Positions 8,753 to 17,210 of a DNA stretch of 64,000 bases are shown piece after piece (the stretch's first letter is position 1; every line of letters starts with the position of its first letter). The notes beneath the pieces were generated by a model that was given only the letters and a program-made list of their open reading frames with translations, was not told the origin of the DNA and did no database searches. Where the stretch lies: positions 372,001 through 436,000 of the forward strand of contig CALSUC010000001.1 of the NCBI GenBank assembly GCA_943789445.1, written 5' to 3'. This DNA comes from UBA4575 sp002386945. Lineage in GTDB: Bacteria; Pseudomonadota; Gammaproteobacteria; UBA4575. The position numbers were made by a program, and so were the translations under genes.

Positions 8753-8777
8753 AATTTATCAGTCGAGCCTAATTGCC

Positions 8778-9155
8778 TTAGTGCAGCGCATTAGGTACTG
8801 ACAGGGTGAAGGGTTCAATTTTTGCATCAAAGGTGGTGCCATCATCGGTGCGCATTTGATAACTGCCATACATGCTACCGACTGGTGTCTCTAGCATGGT
8901 GCCACTGGTATACTGGAAGGTATTGCCCGGCTTGATAGTAGGTTGTTCACCGATGACGCCATCACCACGTACTTCTTGTGTCTTACCGTCGGCATTGGTG
9001 ATAACCCAGTGTCTAGTCAATAGTTGTGCCGCCATCGACCCTTCATTACGAATAGTAATAGTGTAGGTAAAGACGTAACGCTCAGCCTTAGCATCGGACT
9101 GTTCTTTGATATGAGCCGTTGTTACGTTGACTACAATATTATGTTGTTCACTCAT
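8778..9155 (-). CDS. apaG: ApaG domain protein
   Basis: A 125-residue protein made of a single ApaG (DUF525) beta-sandwich domain, recognisable from YTITIRNEGS, the RHWVITNADGKTQEVRG stretch and GTMLETPVGSMYGSYQM. It matches the usual length. The domain has a fibronectin type III-like fold and its role, possibly divalent-cation or pyrophosphate related, is not settled. It lies 15 bases after ksgA, with a GAGAG ribosome binding sequence, in the conserved order ksgA-apaG-apaH. Confidence 0.95.
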   Translation of the reverse strand: MSEQHNIVVNVTTAHIKEQSDAKAERYVFTYTITIRNEGSMAAQLLTRHWVITNADGKTQEVRGDGVIGEQPTIKPGNTFQYTSGTMLETPVGSMYGSYQMRTDDGTTFDAKIEPFTLSVPNALH

Positions 9156-9170
9156 GCTTTATCTCTCGCC

Positions 9171-9968
9171 TTAATCTGGGGCTGTATTTGATAGCTGTTG
9201 TGTAATGCGAATTAACTGTTCAATTGAAATCGATTGTGGGCGTGAGCCGGGGTCGATCTCTAACTTGGTTAATGCATCAGCGGATAATTGCTCACGCAGA
9301 TTGTTTGCAATAGTTTTTCTTGGTTGGGCAAAGGCCTGCTGCACTAAACGTGCAAATAGGCCTTGTATTGTATCTGGCACCTTAGGTTCAGACAACGGTT
9401 CTAAACGAACGAATGCCGAGGTGACTTTAGGGGTCGGCGAAAAGCTTTCGGCTGGTATCTCTAATAGTTTTTGTGTTTGACAACGACTTTGTACCATTAC
9501 CGATAAACGGCCATATTGGCGGTCACCACAGCTAGCACAGAGCCGATCAACGACTTCTTTTTGAAGCATAAAGTGCATGTCTTGCACCGCATCGGCCTGT
9601 TCTAAGACATGGAAGATTAAAGGCGTTGAGATGTTGTAGGGCAGGTTACCAACTAAGCGGCGCGGCCTAGCGTCTGCATTAATCGTGACACTGGCACGAA
9701 AATCGAATCTTAATGCATCACATTCATGAATGGTCAGTTGTTCTAAATTACGCGCATGCCAACGTGCAATCAGGTCGCGATCGATCTCAATCACTTCTAG
9801 CTGATTAACGCGGGCTAGCAGCGGTAAGGTCATTGCACCAAGGCCGGGGCCAATCTCAAGGATGCGATCATCACGCTGGGGGCCTATGGCATTAACTAGG
9901 CTATGGATGACACTGTCATCCACCAAGAAGTTTTGGCCAAACCGTTTTTTGGCGCGATGCGAAGCCAT
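9171..9968 (-). CDS. ksgA: 16S rRNA (adenine(1518)-N6/adenine(1519)-N6) dimethyltransferase
   Basis: KsgA (RsmA) dimethylates two adjacent adenines in the 3' terminal loop of 16S rRNA during small-subunit maturation. The 265-residue protein has RFGQNFLVD (9-17), the SAM motif EIGPGLG (38-44) and the catalytic NLPYNIS motif (108-114). In many gammaproteobacteria it directly follows pdxA; here three other genes stand between them. Confidence 0.97.
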   Translation of the reverse strand: MASHRAKKRFGQNFLVDDSVIHSLVNAIGPQRDDRILEIGPGLGAMTLPLLARVNQLEVIEIDRDLIARWHARNLEQLTIHECDALRFDFRASVTINADARPRRLVGNLPYNISTPLIFHVLEQADAVQDMHFMLQKEVVDRLCASCGDRQYGRLSVMVQSRCQTQKLLEIPAESFSPTPKVTSAFVRLEPLSEPKVPDTIQGLFARLVQQAFAQPRKTIANNLREQLSADALTKLEIDPGSRPQSISIEQLIRITQQLSNTAPD

Positions 9969-9981
9969 AATAAATCAGGCC

Positions 9982-10512
9982 TTAGTTGGTTTGGGCTGGC
10001 TGCTTGCTAGCCTCGCTGACGGCGTAGCTAGCGATTAATTGATAGTGTTCACTATCTGCCTGCTTAGTCAGTGCTAAGGTGATGTTGACGTGTTCGTTAT
10101 AGAGTAATAATAAGTGATGTGGGGCTAGTGCTTGATCGCTCTCACTATCACCGATTAGGTTGAAATTAATCTGCAAGGTCTGTGCGATCTGTGCCGCAAG
10201 GTTGCGTAATATAGTGACGCTCGAGCCGCTGCCTAAGAGTTTGATTTGTCCAAGGTTAACAACACCTAATGATTGAGTCTGCGCTAAGCCTTCCAATTGA
10301 CGCAGGCTGTCATCCAGTGGGCGTAGCAGTAAAACTGCTGAGTCCTGCTCAGTGAATTTAAAGTCTTTGTCTGAGTTCAGTGTAATAGAGACGCCATCGT
10401 CTGCTAGTGATGCGCTGCTTATTACTAACAATAGCGAGAGTGTAAGACTCTGAAGCAATAGGCTGGTGCCTGCTACTCTTTGCTGTAGTTTAAAAAACCT
10501 TTTCTGCGCCAT
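9982..10512 (-). CDS. unknown exported protein
   Basis: A 176-residue protein from ATG 10512 (an in-frame start 11 codons earlier is possible). It begins with a cleavable signal peptide with a long hydrophobic stretch and a likely cut after SASLA. The mature part alternates predicted strands and helices and has no motif I recognise; there is no Cys pair, metal site or repeat. Its start overlaps the end of the flavin split-barrel gene by 23 bases, and it lies 13 bases before ksgA. It is therefore probably translated from the pdxA-ksgA transcript. The function is unknown. Confidence 0.6.
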   Translation of the reverse strand: MAQKRFFKLQQRVAGTSLLLQSLTLSLLLVISSASLADDGVSITLNSDKDFKFTEQDSAVLLLRPLDDSLRQLEGLAQTQSLGVVNLGQIKLLGSGSSVTILRNLAAQIAQTLQINFNLIGDSESDQALAPHHLLLLYNEHVNITLALTKQADSEHYQLIASYAVSEASKQPAQTN

Positions 10513-10870
10513 AATAAATTTCTTCAATGTGGAGATTAACGGCACCTTTGCCAGGGAATTTAGGGTCGAGCCAAGATTTCATTTCGTCGTAATAGGGGCC
10601 GGCTGAAAAATGTTCAAGACGTCCTTTGATTTGGTAGGCCTCACGTTCTGGGGCAATCATCAGTAGCGAGCCATGGCTACCTTGAGCAATATTTTCTACA
10701 GTTTTCGCCATCGCATTATTCGCAATGCTGATGCGCGTGTCATTGATCAATTCTGCACAGAGAACCCAGATGCTATTGGGCTGTGCTTTCTTATCCACTG
10801 TGCTTAGGGTCATTAAGGCTTGGCGATTTTTCCAAGCATCGATAAACCCCTGCGGTAAGGTCTGAGACAT
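10490..10870 (-). CDS. pyridoxamine 5'-phosphate oxidase-like flavin split-barrel protein
   Basis: A 126-residue protein with the FMN-binding split-barrel fold of the pyridoxamine-phosphate-oxidase superfamily: ALMTLSTVDKKAQPNSIWV, a NAMAKTVENIAQGSHG stretch, and YQIKGRLEHFSAGPYYDEM. It is much shorter than PdxH (about 210 residues) and lacks its C-terminal region, so it is unlikely to be the vitamin B6 oxidase despite lying close to pdxA. Small members bind FMN, F420 or heme, and which one applies here is unknown. It lies 2 bases behind the DUF3365 gene and overlaps the next gene. Confidence 0.75.
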   Translation of the reverse strand: MSQTLPQGFIDAWKNRQALMTLSTVDKKAQPNSIWVLCAELINDTRISIANNAMAKTVENIAQGSHGSLLMIAPEREAYQIKGRLEHFSAGPYYDEMKSWLDPKFPGKGAVNLHIEEIYYGAEKVF

Positions 10871-10872
10871 TA

Positions 10873-11460
10873 TTATCGCTCTACTGTTTTGCGTACTGAA
10901 AAGGCACCACGGATATCACCTAGCTTAAACTGTGTGGCATTGTCTAATGGATATTGTTGCTTTAATGCAGTGGCAACTGGTGCTGCTATTTGACTCTCAT
11001 CACCATGACATTTGAGACAGACCGGTTTGATTGGGATCGCTTTCATGAAGCGATACTCTAAGGTCGTATCAGTCTTGATGACTTCACTGTGATGTAATTT
11101 TTTAATGCTGACGCCAGCTTGTTTTTTCTGTTCAAACACAAGTAAGACCTGACGTTCCCAATCATCTGGGCTGTTGTTTGGGTTACGCCACTTTAGGCTG
11201 GTGCGTTTGATCTTTAAATCTGAGTCTTGGTTGTGACCCTGTTTGATCATTGGTGCTTGAATTTGGCAGGCAGAAACCGCCTGTTCAAAACCACCTGACT
11301 TAACCGCAGTCTTCATTGTGTGCTGCAGATCACTGGCTAAGGCCTTGATCAGCTTTTTGCTGTCAGCTACAAACTGTTGCTGATTGTCTGGGCTAGCCAT
11401 ACCGGTTGTTGCCAGTAGGGTGGTGCTGACTAAGAGTGCTATCTGAAGTAATGAACGCAT
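10873..11460 (-). CDS. DUF3365 (Tll0287-like) heme-binding exported protein
   Basis: A 195-residue protein from ATG 11460, chosen because GGAG stands 6 bases upstream; an ATG seven codons earlier lacks such a site. A signal peptide (cut near TGMAS) precedes a DUF3365 domain. A C-terminal CLKCHG motif is a classical CxxCH c-type heme attachment site. Proteins of this family are periplasmic heme sensors or electron carriers, often fused to signalling domains; this one is stand-alone. It follows pdxA by 27 bases and precedes the split-barrel gene by 2. Confidence 0.82.
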   Translation of the reverse strand: MRSLLQIALLVSTTLLATTGMASPDNQQQFVADSKKLIKALASDLQHTMKTAVKSGGFEQAVSACQIQAPMIKQGHNQDSDLKIKRTSLKWRNPNNSPDDWERQVLLVFEQKKQAGVSIKKLHHSEVIKTDTTLEYRFMKAIPIKPVCLKCHGDESQIAAPVATALKQQYPLDNATQFKLGDIRGAFSVRKTVER

Positions 11461-11487
11461 AGGTTTCTCCGCACTGTTCATAATAAT

Positions 11488-12450
11488 TTATAACCGAGCC
11501 TGCACTTGATGCCGTGCGAGTTCTACTGCTGCCAGCAAACTACCGGCATTGGCTTTACCGCTACCAGCTAAGTCGAGAGCGGTGCCGTGATCGACCGAGG
11601 TGCGGATGATTGGCAGGCCTAGTGTGGTATTTACGGCATCGCCAAAACCGATGTGTTTCAGTACTGGCAAGCCTTGATCATGGTACATCGCAAAGACTGC
11701 ATCGGTATGCTGTAAGTGATGCTGGCAAAAGATAGTGTCTGCTGGATGTGGGCCACTGACATTGATGCCTTGTTCGCGCAGCTGTTCTAAAGCAGGCTCG
11801 ATAATCTCAATCTCTTCACGGCCTAAGTGACCCTGTTCACCGGCATGTGGGTTCAGACCACAGACTGCAATGCGTGGTTTTTCTAATGCGAATTTAGTGC
11901 GTAAGTCGTGATCTAAGATGGAGACCTTGTGAACAAGGAGTTCACGTGTGATCGCTTGTGCTACAGCAGCTAACGGTAGATGCGTAGTGGCTAAGGCGAC
12001 ACGCACATTGCCGGCGACTAGTAGCATCACGACTTCACTGTTGGTGTGTTCGGCAAAGTATTCAGTATGACCGGTGAAGGCGACGCCAGCATCGTTGATC
12101 ACTCCCTTGTGTAAAGGTGCAGTGACTATCGCGCTGTAATCACCGGCGACAGTGCCACGCAGGGCTTCATCTAGACAGGCGAGTACATATTGGGCGTTGG
12201 CTGGGTCGAGTGTGCCTGCAACAACGGCAGTGCTGGTTGAGATCGGTTTAAAGCGTAGCTGATGATCACTGACGGCTGTCTCTTGGGTTAGCTCGAGACG
12301 GATGCCTAGCTGTTCTGCGCGTTGCCTCAGTGCACTTTCGTCACTAATAACAATGCAGTCTTTGAGCTTGGCCATCGACTGCAAGATAATATCTAGCCCA
12401 ATACCGGCAGGCTCTCCAGCAGTAATCGCTAATGGTGCATAGTTCTGCAC
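11488..12450 (-). CDS. pdxA: 4-hydroxythreonine-4-phosphate dehydrogenase
   Basis: PdxA oxidises 4-phosphohydroxy-L-threonine in the DXP-dependent pyridoxal phosphate pathway. The 320-residue protein has the starting motif TAGEPAGIG, the metal-binding histidine regions FTGHTEYFAEHT, CGLNPHAGEQGHLGREE and MYHDQGLPVLKHIGF, and the closing RTSVDHGTALDLAG. It follows surA by 6 bases, the conserved arrangement. PLP demand is notable in this genome region, where Sga, IlvE and Dat are PLP enzymes. Confidence 0.97.
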   Translation of the reverse strand: MQNYAPLAITAGEPAGIGLDIILQSMAKLKDCIVISDESALRQRAEQLGIRLELTQETAVSDHQLRFKPISTSTAVVAGTLDPANAQYVLACLDEALRGTVAGDYSAIVTAPLHKGVINDAGVAFTGHTEYFAEHTNSEVVMLLVAGNVRVALATTHLPLAAVAQAITRELLVHKVSILDHDLRTKFALEKPRIAVCGLNPHAGEQGHLGREEIEIIEPALEQLREQGINVSGPHPADTIFCQHHLQHTDAVFAMYHDQGLPVLKHIGFGDAVNTTLGLPIIRTSVDHGTALDLAGSGKANAGSLLAAVELARHQVQARL

Positions 12451-12456
12451 TGTCGT

Positions 12457-13776
12457 TTATGGGGCCTTGCTAGAGGTGTCCGTCAATAAACGGTTGTCGA
12501 CATAACTTTCATCGACTAATTGACGTATCCAAAGATCTGTTTCTTCTTCTACTTTTCGTTGACGAAGCGTATTACGGGCCTCCGCACGTCGAGCATCCTC
12601 TGAATTATCATGTTGACGACGCTCTAAGACTTCGAGGATATGCCAGCCAAAGCGACTCTTGAATGGTTCACTGACCTGGCCAATAGCTAGTTTAGCTGCA
12701 GTGTCACGGAATGCAGGGGCTAGGGCGCCAGGGGCTACCCAGTCTAAAACACCACCATTGACTGCGGTGCCTGGGTCATCGGAATTTGCACGCGCTAGTT
12801 CTGAGAAGTCGGCACCATTAACGATGCGACTACGCAACGAACTAAGATCACGTAAGGCATCGTCATCACTGCGTACGGCGTTGGTGCGTAATAAGATATG
12901 ACGGCTGCGCATTTGCGCAATCATTACGGTTTCATTACCGCGGGTATCAATGATCTTAAATAGGTGTAAGCCGCTAGGACTACGAACGACCTTACTCAGA
13001 TCGCCAGCTGTCATATCACCTAGCTGGTCGGCAAAAATAGCCGGCAGTTGATTGCGGTTACGCCAGCCTAGATCGCCGCCTTCAAGTGCGTCCTGCGACT
13101 GTGAGTAACTGATAGCGAGCTGTGTGAAGCTGTCACCTTTCTGTGCTAGTTGCTCCACTTCATTTATCTTGGTCTGCGCCTGTTTTAGTTGCTCAGGGGT
13201 TGGGTCCAGCGGTAGCTGTATTAGGATGTGAGCGATACGATATTCCAAATCGATGGTGGGATTGTTTTTCTGTTGTTCTAAGAATTCATTTATTTCTTGA
13301 TCAGAAATTTGGATCTTACTCTCGACCGCACGGCGGCGTACTTGGCCGATGAACATTTCAGTGCGGACCTGGTCACGAAAGGCGATGTAATCTATGCGCT
13401 GCTTTACTAGTGTTTGACGAAACTCTTCTAGGGTCATGCGATTGCGCTCTGCTAGACCTTGCATCGCTCGATCGAGAGAGGGTTGATCGACCTCAATGCC
13501 ACGGCGTTCACCCCAAGTCATTTGTAGGCGTTCTGAGATCATGCGATTGAGCACTTGCTCAGTGAAGATGTCATCACTGGGGAATTGAGCTTGATCACCG
13601 GCTTGTGCACGAATAACTGCTATGCGCTGGAGTAACTCATTCTCGGTAATGACTGAGTCTTCAACGACCGCAGCGATCGTGTCGATCAGGATCTCAGCAT
13701 AGGCTGCGCTGTTAAGCGCAAGTGAGAGTAGTAGCGCTTGCGCTAACTTAGTCAGTGTAGGTGTTACGATCTTCAT
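12457..13776 (-). CDS. surA: Periplasmic chaperone/peptidyl-prolyl isomerase SurA
   Basis: SurA escorts outer-membrane beta-barrel proteins, including LptD, through the periplasm. From ATG 13776 (GAGG a few bases before) the protein has 439 residues: a signal peptide ending in NSAAYA, an N-terminal chaperone domain starting AAVVEDSVITENEL, and two parvulin domains. The first parvulin domain begins at the IAHILIQ region, the second at RSRHILLRT. An upstream in-frame ATG at 13806 would add ten residues before the signal peptide and is less likely. It overlaps the lptD 3' end by 29 bases, coupling chaperone and client. Confidence 0.95.
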   Translation of the reverse strand: MKIVTPTLTKLAQALLLSLALNSAAYAEILIDTIAAVVEDSVITENELLQRIAVIRAQAGDQAQFPSDDIFTEQVLNRMISERLQMTWGERRGIEVDQPSLDRAMQGLAERNRMTLEEFRQTLVKQRIDYIAFRDQVRTEMFIGQVRRRAVESKIQISDQEINEFLEQQKNNPTIDLEYRIAHILIQLPLDPTPEQLKQAQTKINEVEQLAQKGDSFTQLAISYSQSQDALEGGDLGWRNRNQLPAIFADQLGDMTAGDLSKVVRSPSGLHLFKIIDTRGNETVMIAQMRSRHILLRTNAVRSDDDALRDLSSLRSRIVNGADFSELARANSDDPGTAVNGGVLDWVAPGALAPAFRDTAAKLAIGQVSEPFKSRFGWHILEVLERRQHDNSEDARRAEARNTLRQRKVEEETDLWIRQLVDESYVDNRLLTDTSSKAP

Positions 13777-15898
13777 AACCTCGAATGCTACCTTGTAGTT
13801 GTTCACCGAGTGGAGAGCCTAAGGTGGTTAAGCCCTTCAGGGTGAATTGTACTTCTATACTTTTATTGTAGTCACCTTCGCTATCATTTGTGTAGCGGCG
13901 ACCAACAACACGAATCTTCCAGCAGCAAGTATCGTATTCAAGACCTGCTAGCAAATCGATGTCTTGCTCATCTTTTAAATCATAGTTCCAACGGCCTACA
14001 GCACGCCATTCACTGGAGATAGGCACGATAACGGAAAGGTCAGACTGTGAGTAGTCTAAGCGCCGGTAACGGTGCGCTAGGTTCAGAATGATGTTGCGCT
14101 CTGATGTGTAATTTAGGCTGAGGTTGGAACGATCAAACTGATCTTCATAAGTATCATAGGTCGCACTAGCCACTGCACGGATAGATCTGCTCGGTGTGAC
14201 CGACAGTTCTGCTGCTACATTGGATGTGTTCTCATCGACTTCAGCAGTATTCTTATCTTTTGTCACTTCTAGGTCTCTGAAATAGAAGATCTGGCCAATA
14301 CTGGCACGCATTAATTCGCGGCCACTATCTTGCGCAAACAAGCGGCTAGTCAGGGCTGCAGTTAGTTGATTGGCATCGGCTATTCGATCGACATTAGAGA
14401 ATCGATTGGTACGGAATATCTGTGCAAAGGTGAATTCATTTTCGCCGGTATCAAATACAGGGATATCGTCTTGTGAGCGTTTTGGTGTGTTCAGATAAAA
14501 CAGACGTGGCTCTAAGGTCTGTCGATAGGCTAGACCACCCAGCGGACGTTCAAATAAGGCTTTAGCATCCAAAGAGAAGCTAGGCAGGCTACGGTCAGGT
14601 GTGTCATCACCTAGGTTATTGTTTAAGTCATAGCGGGTGTGCATTAAACGCATGGCTGGTTTTACAGAATAAGCTGCACTGGCCCAAGTACGGCTCAGCT
14701 CCATCTGGAAGTGACTGCGTTCGCCATCGACTTTGGAGTCGTGGTCGAAAGAGGTCCATTCGCTACGGGATATGAATTCAAGATTACCGGATAGGCCAAA
14801 GCGATTATTGATCTGGAGCTGCGGCCGAATCGTGTAAGGATCATCGATTGAATTGTGGTTTTTATCCACGATCTGGAAATCTTGGTAGCGTAGACGACCA
14901 TTCCAGTTACCACCGAAGTGTTGCGCGTTATAGTTTAAATCACCACGACGTTCCAAGCGCTGCAAGCTACTGGCACCTAAGGTATCACCTAAATCTTCGA
15001 AGTAGGTGTCATCAGAGGCCTTGTTGAACAGTAGGTCGGTACTCCAGGCCTGCGTGAAGCGTTGCTTGTGTGAGAGATTGAGGTAATAACGACCATCGTT
15101 ATACTCGCTGTCATCAATCGCTCGTAGATTCATCTGCCCCGCATAGTGCTTATCGAGGTAACGGGTTTGTAGACCTAGCTCGGTACCGCGTTTAGTGAAA
15201 TAGCGAGGTGTTACCAAGGCATCACGATTAGGTGCGATGTTCCAATACCAAGGTGTTTGTACGGAGAAGCCAGAGGAGCTGCTACGTGACCAAGTTGGGG
15301 TAACAAAGCCGGTCTTACGCTCGCCTGTCAGTGAGAAACTCATGTAGGGCGAATAGAAGACGGGGACGCCCTTAAAGCGTGTAGTGACATTGCGGCCTGT
15401 GACGATACCGGTCTTGCGGTTGATGCTGACATCTTTACCACGTAGCTCCCAAGAGCGAGCAGTAAACGTACAGGTGGAGTAAGTGCCGTTATCTAATTCG
15501 ATAATCTCTTCTGACACCTTACGCGCTTGGTCAGCTGTGCCATTACCATGAGATGGTGCGTACCAATAAGTAACATCGTTACCTACAGCGGTTTCATTAT
15601 CAGTGCGGTATTCAGCAGAAAGAGGTGCGTGCATGGTGTATTCATCGTCATAGATGACGACATTGCCGGTCGCAATCGATTTACTCTCTTTGTCGGAATA
15701 CTGTACATGGTCGGCGTGCAGGTGTTGATTGTTGCGGAACATGTGCACACGATTAGAGGTATTATCTCCCACAGATGGTAAACCTAAACTTTCACGAGGT
15801 TGCCCTTGAGGGCCACATTGTTTGAAGCTAGATAGGTTTTCTGCAATGGCCGTTGAGCTGAAGAAAAGGCTTAAGATGAGAGCTAGGCTAAAACGCAT
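13748..15898 (-). CDS. lptD: LPS-assembly outer membrane protein LptD
   Basis: LptD with LptE inserts lipopolysaccharide into the outer leaflet. The 716-residue protein has a signal peptide (cut near TAIA), an N-terminal beta-taco (OstA) domain and a large beta barrel. The cysteines needed for its two disulfides are in place: Cys28, Cys143 and the pair Cys658-Cys659 (YDTCCWK). The length is shorter than the 784 residues of E. coli LptD but normal for other gammaproteobacteria. It heads the operon that continues with surA and pdxA, and is divergent from the efflux genes across a 112-base gap. Confidence 0.96.
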   Translation of the reverse strand: MRFSLALILSLFFSSTAIAENLSSFKQCGPQGQPRESLGLPSVGDNTSNRVHMFRNNQHLHADHVQYSDKESKSIATGNVVIYDDEYTMHAPLSAEYRTDNETAVGNDVTYWYAPSHGNGTADQARKVSEEIIELDNGTYSTCTFTARSWELRGKDVSINRKTGIVTGRNVTTRFKGVPVFYSPYMSFSLTGERKTGFVTPTWSRSSSSGFSVQTPWYWNIAPNRDALVTPRYFTKRGTELGLQTRYLDKHYAGQMNLRAIDDSEYNDGRYYLNLSHKQRFTQAWSTDLLFNKASDDTYFEDLGDTLGASSLQRLERRGDLNYNAQHFGGNWNGRLRYQDFQIVDKNHNSIDDPYTIRPQLQINNRFGLSGNLEFISRSEWTSFDHDSKVDGERSHFQMELSRTWASAAYSVKPAMRLMHTRYDLNNNLGDDTPDRSLPSFSLDAKALFERPLGGLAYRQTLEPRLFYLNTPKRSQDDIPVFDTGENEFTFAQIFRTNRFSNVDRIADANQLTAALTSRLFAQDSGRELMRASIGQIFYFRDLEVTKDKNTAEVDENTSNVAAELSVTPSRSIRAVASATYDTYEDQFDRSNLSLNYTSERNIILNLAHRYRRLDYSQSDLSVIVPISSEWRAVGRWNYDLKDEQDIDLLAGLEYDTCCWKIRVVGRRYTNDSEGDYNKSIEVQFTLKGLTTLGSPLGEQLQGSIRGYEDRNTYTD

Positions 15899-16010
15899 AA
15901 TAGGATAGTAATTAGTTCCAATAGTACAAGAGAATTTGGATGGGGCGGCCTGTTTTGATAAAGGTAACAGGTTAGTCGTTTATTTTGGCCTAAAATTAGA
16001 TTGAAAGCAT

Positions 16011-17201
16011 GTGAATAGTATAGAGCATTACAGACAAAAAGGCGCAGTTAGAAAGACTTTGCTAGTGATAGTAGCCATAGTCGCGCTTAGTATCACCATA
16101 ATTTGGGGATTAGTAGTGACAAAGCCCGAGCCAGTCATGGTCTTGCAGGCTACTCCCGCGCTTAAAGTGACCCTGACAACGGTGCAAAGACAGTCGCTGC
16201 AGCCACATGAAAAGCTCACTGGAAGGCTTTATCCACTGCGCTCTAGCGCGCTTCATTTCGAGGTCGCTGGACGGCTGGCAGAACGCCTAGTTGAGCCCGG
16301 TGCGGCAGTGAGCCGTGGCAAACCTCTGCTACGACTCGATCGAGCCGATTACGAAGACCAATTGAAGCAAGCACAGTCTGAATTCAACATCGAAAAACAA
16401 GGTGCCGAGCGAGATCGCGTGTTGCTGCAATTGGCGCAAGACAATCTACAGTTACAAGAGAATAAGCAACGCCGTCTAGAACATCTTAGTAGTAAGAATA
16501 TGGTGGCGAAGAATCAACTCGATGATGCACATCAACAGGTGATTGCATTACGCGGTGAGGTGCAGAAACTGGAATTTGCCACTACGACTGCTAACAGTCG
16601 AATTGCAATGCAGCAAAGTAAACTGTCTCAAGCACAACGTAACTTGGCGCGGACTACTTTACGCGCCCCGTTTGATGGCTATGTTAATGAAGTGTTATTA
16701 GAGCAAGGTGATCGGGTCAGTCTCAATGCGCTTGCCCTGACAGTGGTCGATACCAGTGCTTACGATCTACAGCTGCAATTGCGAGGTGAGTTATTAGGTG
16801 GCCTGTTTTTAGGCCAAGAGATCACAGTCAGTGTTGCCGATAATAATTATGTCGCTAAAGTGATAGCGCTACAGCCAGACCCAGACCTGGATACAAATAC
16901 ACATGAATTACGTATACGCCTACAGGGCCAGGGTTTGCGCTCAGGCATGTTGGCGATAGCCAATCTGCCACATCTGCCATTAGACCAAGTGCTCACTATC
17001 CCTAGTGCCTCCGTCATGAGTATGCGCGGTGAGAGCTATGTCTTTGTTTATGACAATGGCGCGGTTAATCGCAAGTTAGTTCAGCTAGGTAAGCGTGTGG
17101 GCCAAGAGGTGCTAGTGCTCGAAGGTCTGCAAGTAGGACAAACAGTGGTCGCTAGAGATATTGTTTCGCTGCGTGATGGACAAGCGGTTGTCTTCGAGTA
17201 G
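16011..17201 (+). CDS. RND efflux periplasmic adaptor (HlyD/AcrA family)
   Basis: A 396-residue membrane-fusion protein beginning at GTG 16011. A single N-terminal membrane anchor (about residues 15-35) is followed by the split lipoyl domain (HFEVAGRLAERLVEPGAAV near the front and RAPFDGYVNEVLLEQGDRV after the hairpin), a long coiled-coil hairpin rich in Gln and Leu, and the beta-barrel and membrane-proximal domains. It bridges the pump encoded 9 bases downstream and an outer-membrane channel. No channel gene is in this operon; tolC at 63 kb could serve. The substrate is unknown. Confidence 0.9.
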   Translation: MNSIEHYRQKGAVRKTLLVIVAIVALSITIIWGLVVTKPEPVMVLQATPALKVTLTTVQRQSLQPHEKLTGRLYPLRSSALHFEVAGRLAERLVEPGAAVSRGKPLLRLDRADYEDQLKQAQSEFNIEKQGAERDRVLLQLAQDNLQLQENKQRRLEHLSSKNMVAKNQLDDAHQQVIALRGEVQKLEFATTTANSRIAMQQSKLSQAQRNLARTTLRAPFDGYVNEVLLEQGDRVSLNALALTVVDTSAYDLQLQLRGELLGGLFLGQEITVSVADNNYVAKVIALQPDPDLDTNTHELRIRLQGQGLRSGMLAIANLPHLPLDQVLTIPSASVMSMRGESYVFVYDNGAVNRKLVQLGKRVGQEVLVLEGLQVGQTVVARDIVSLRDGQAVVFE

Positions 17202-17210
17202 GGCATAGCT

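Noticed and set aside
10490..10870. PdxH (pyridoxamine phosphate oxidase) next to pdxA
   Set aside because: The protein is only 126 residues and lacks the PdxH C-terminal motifs; it is a small split-barrel protein.
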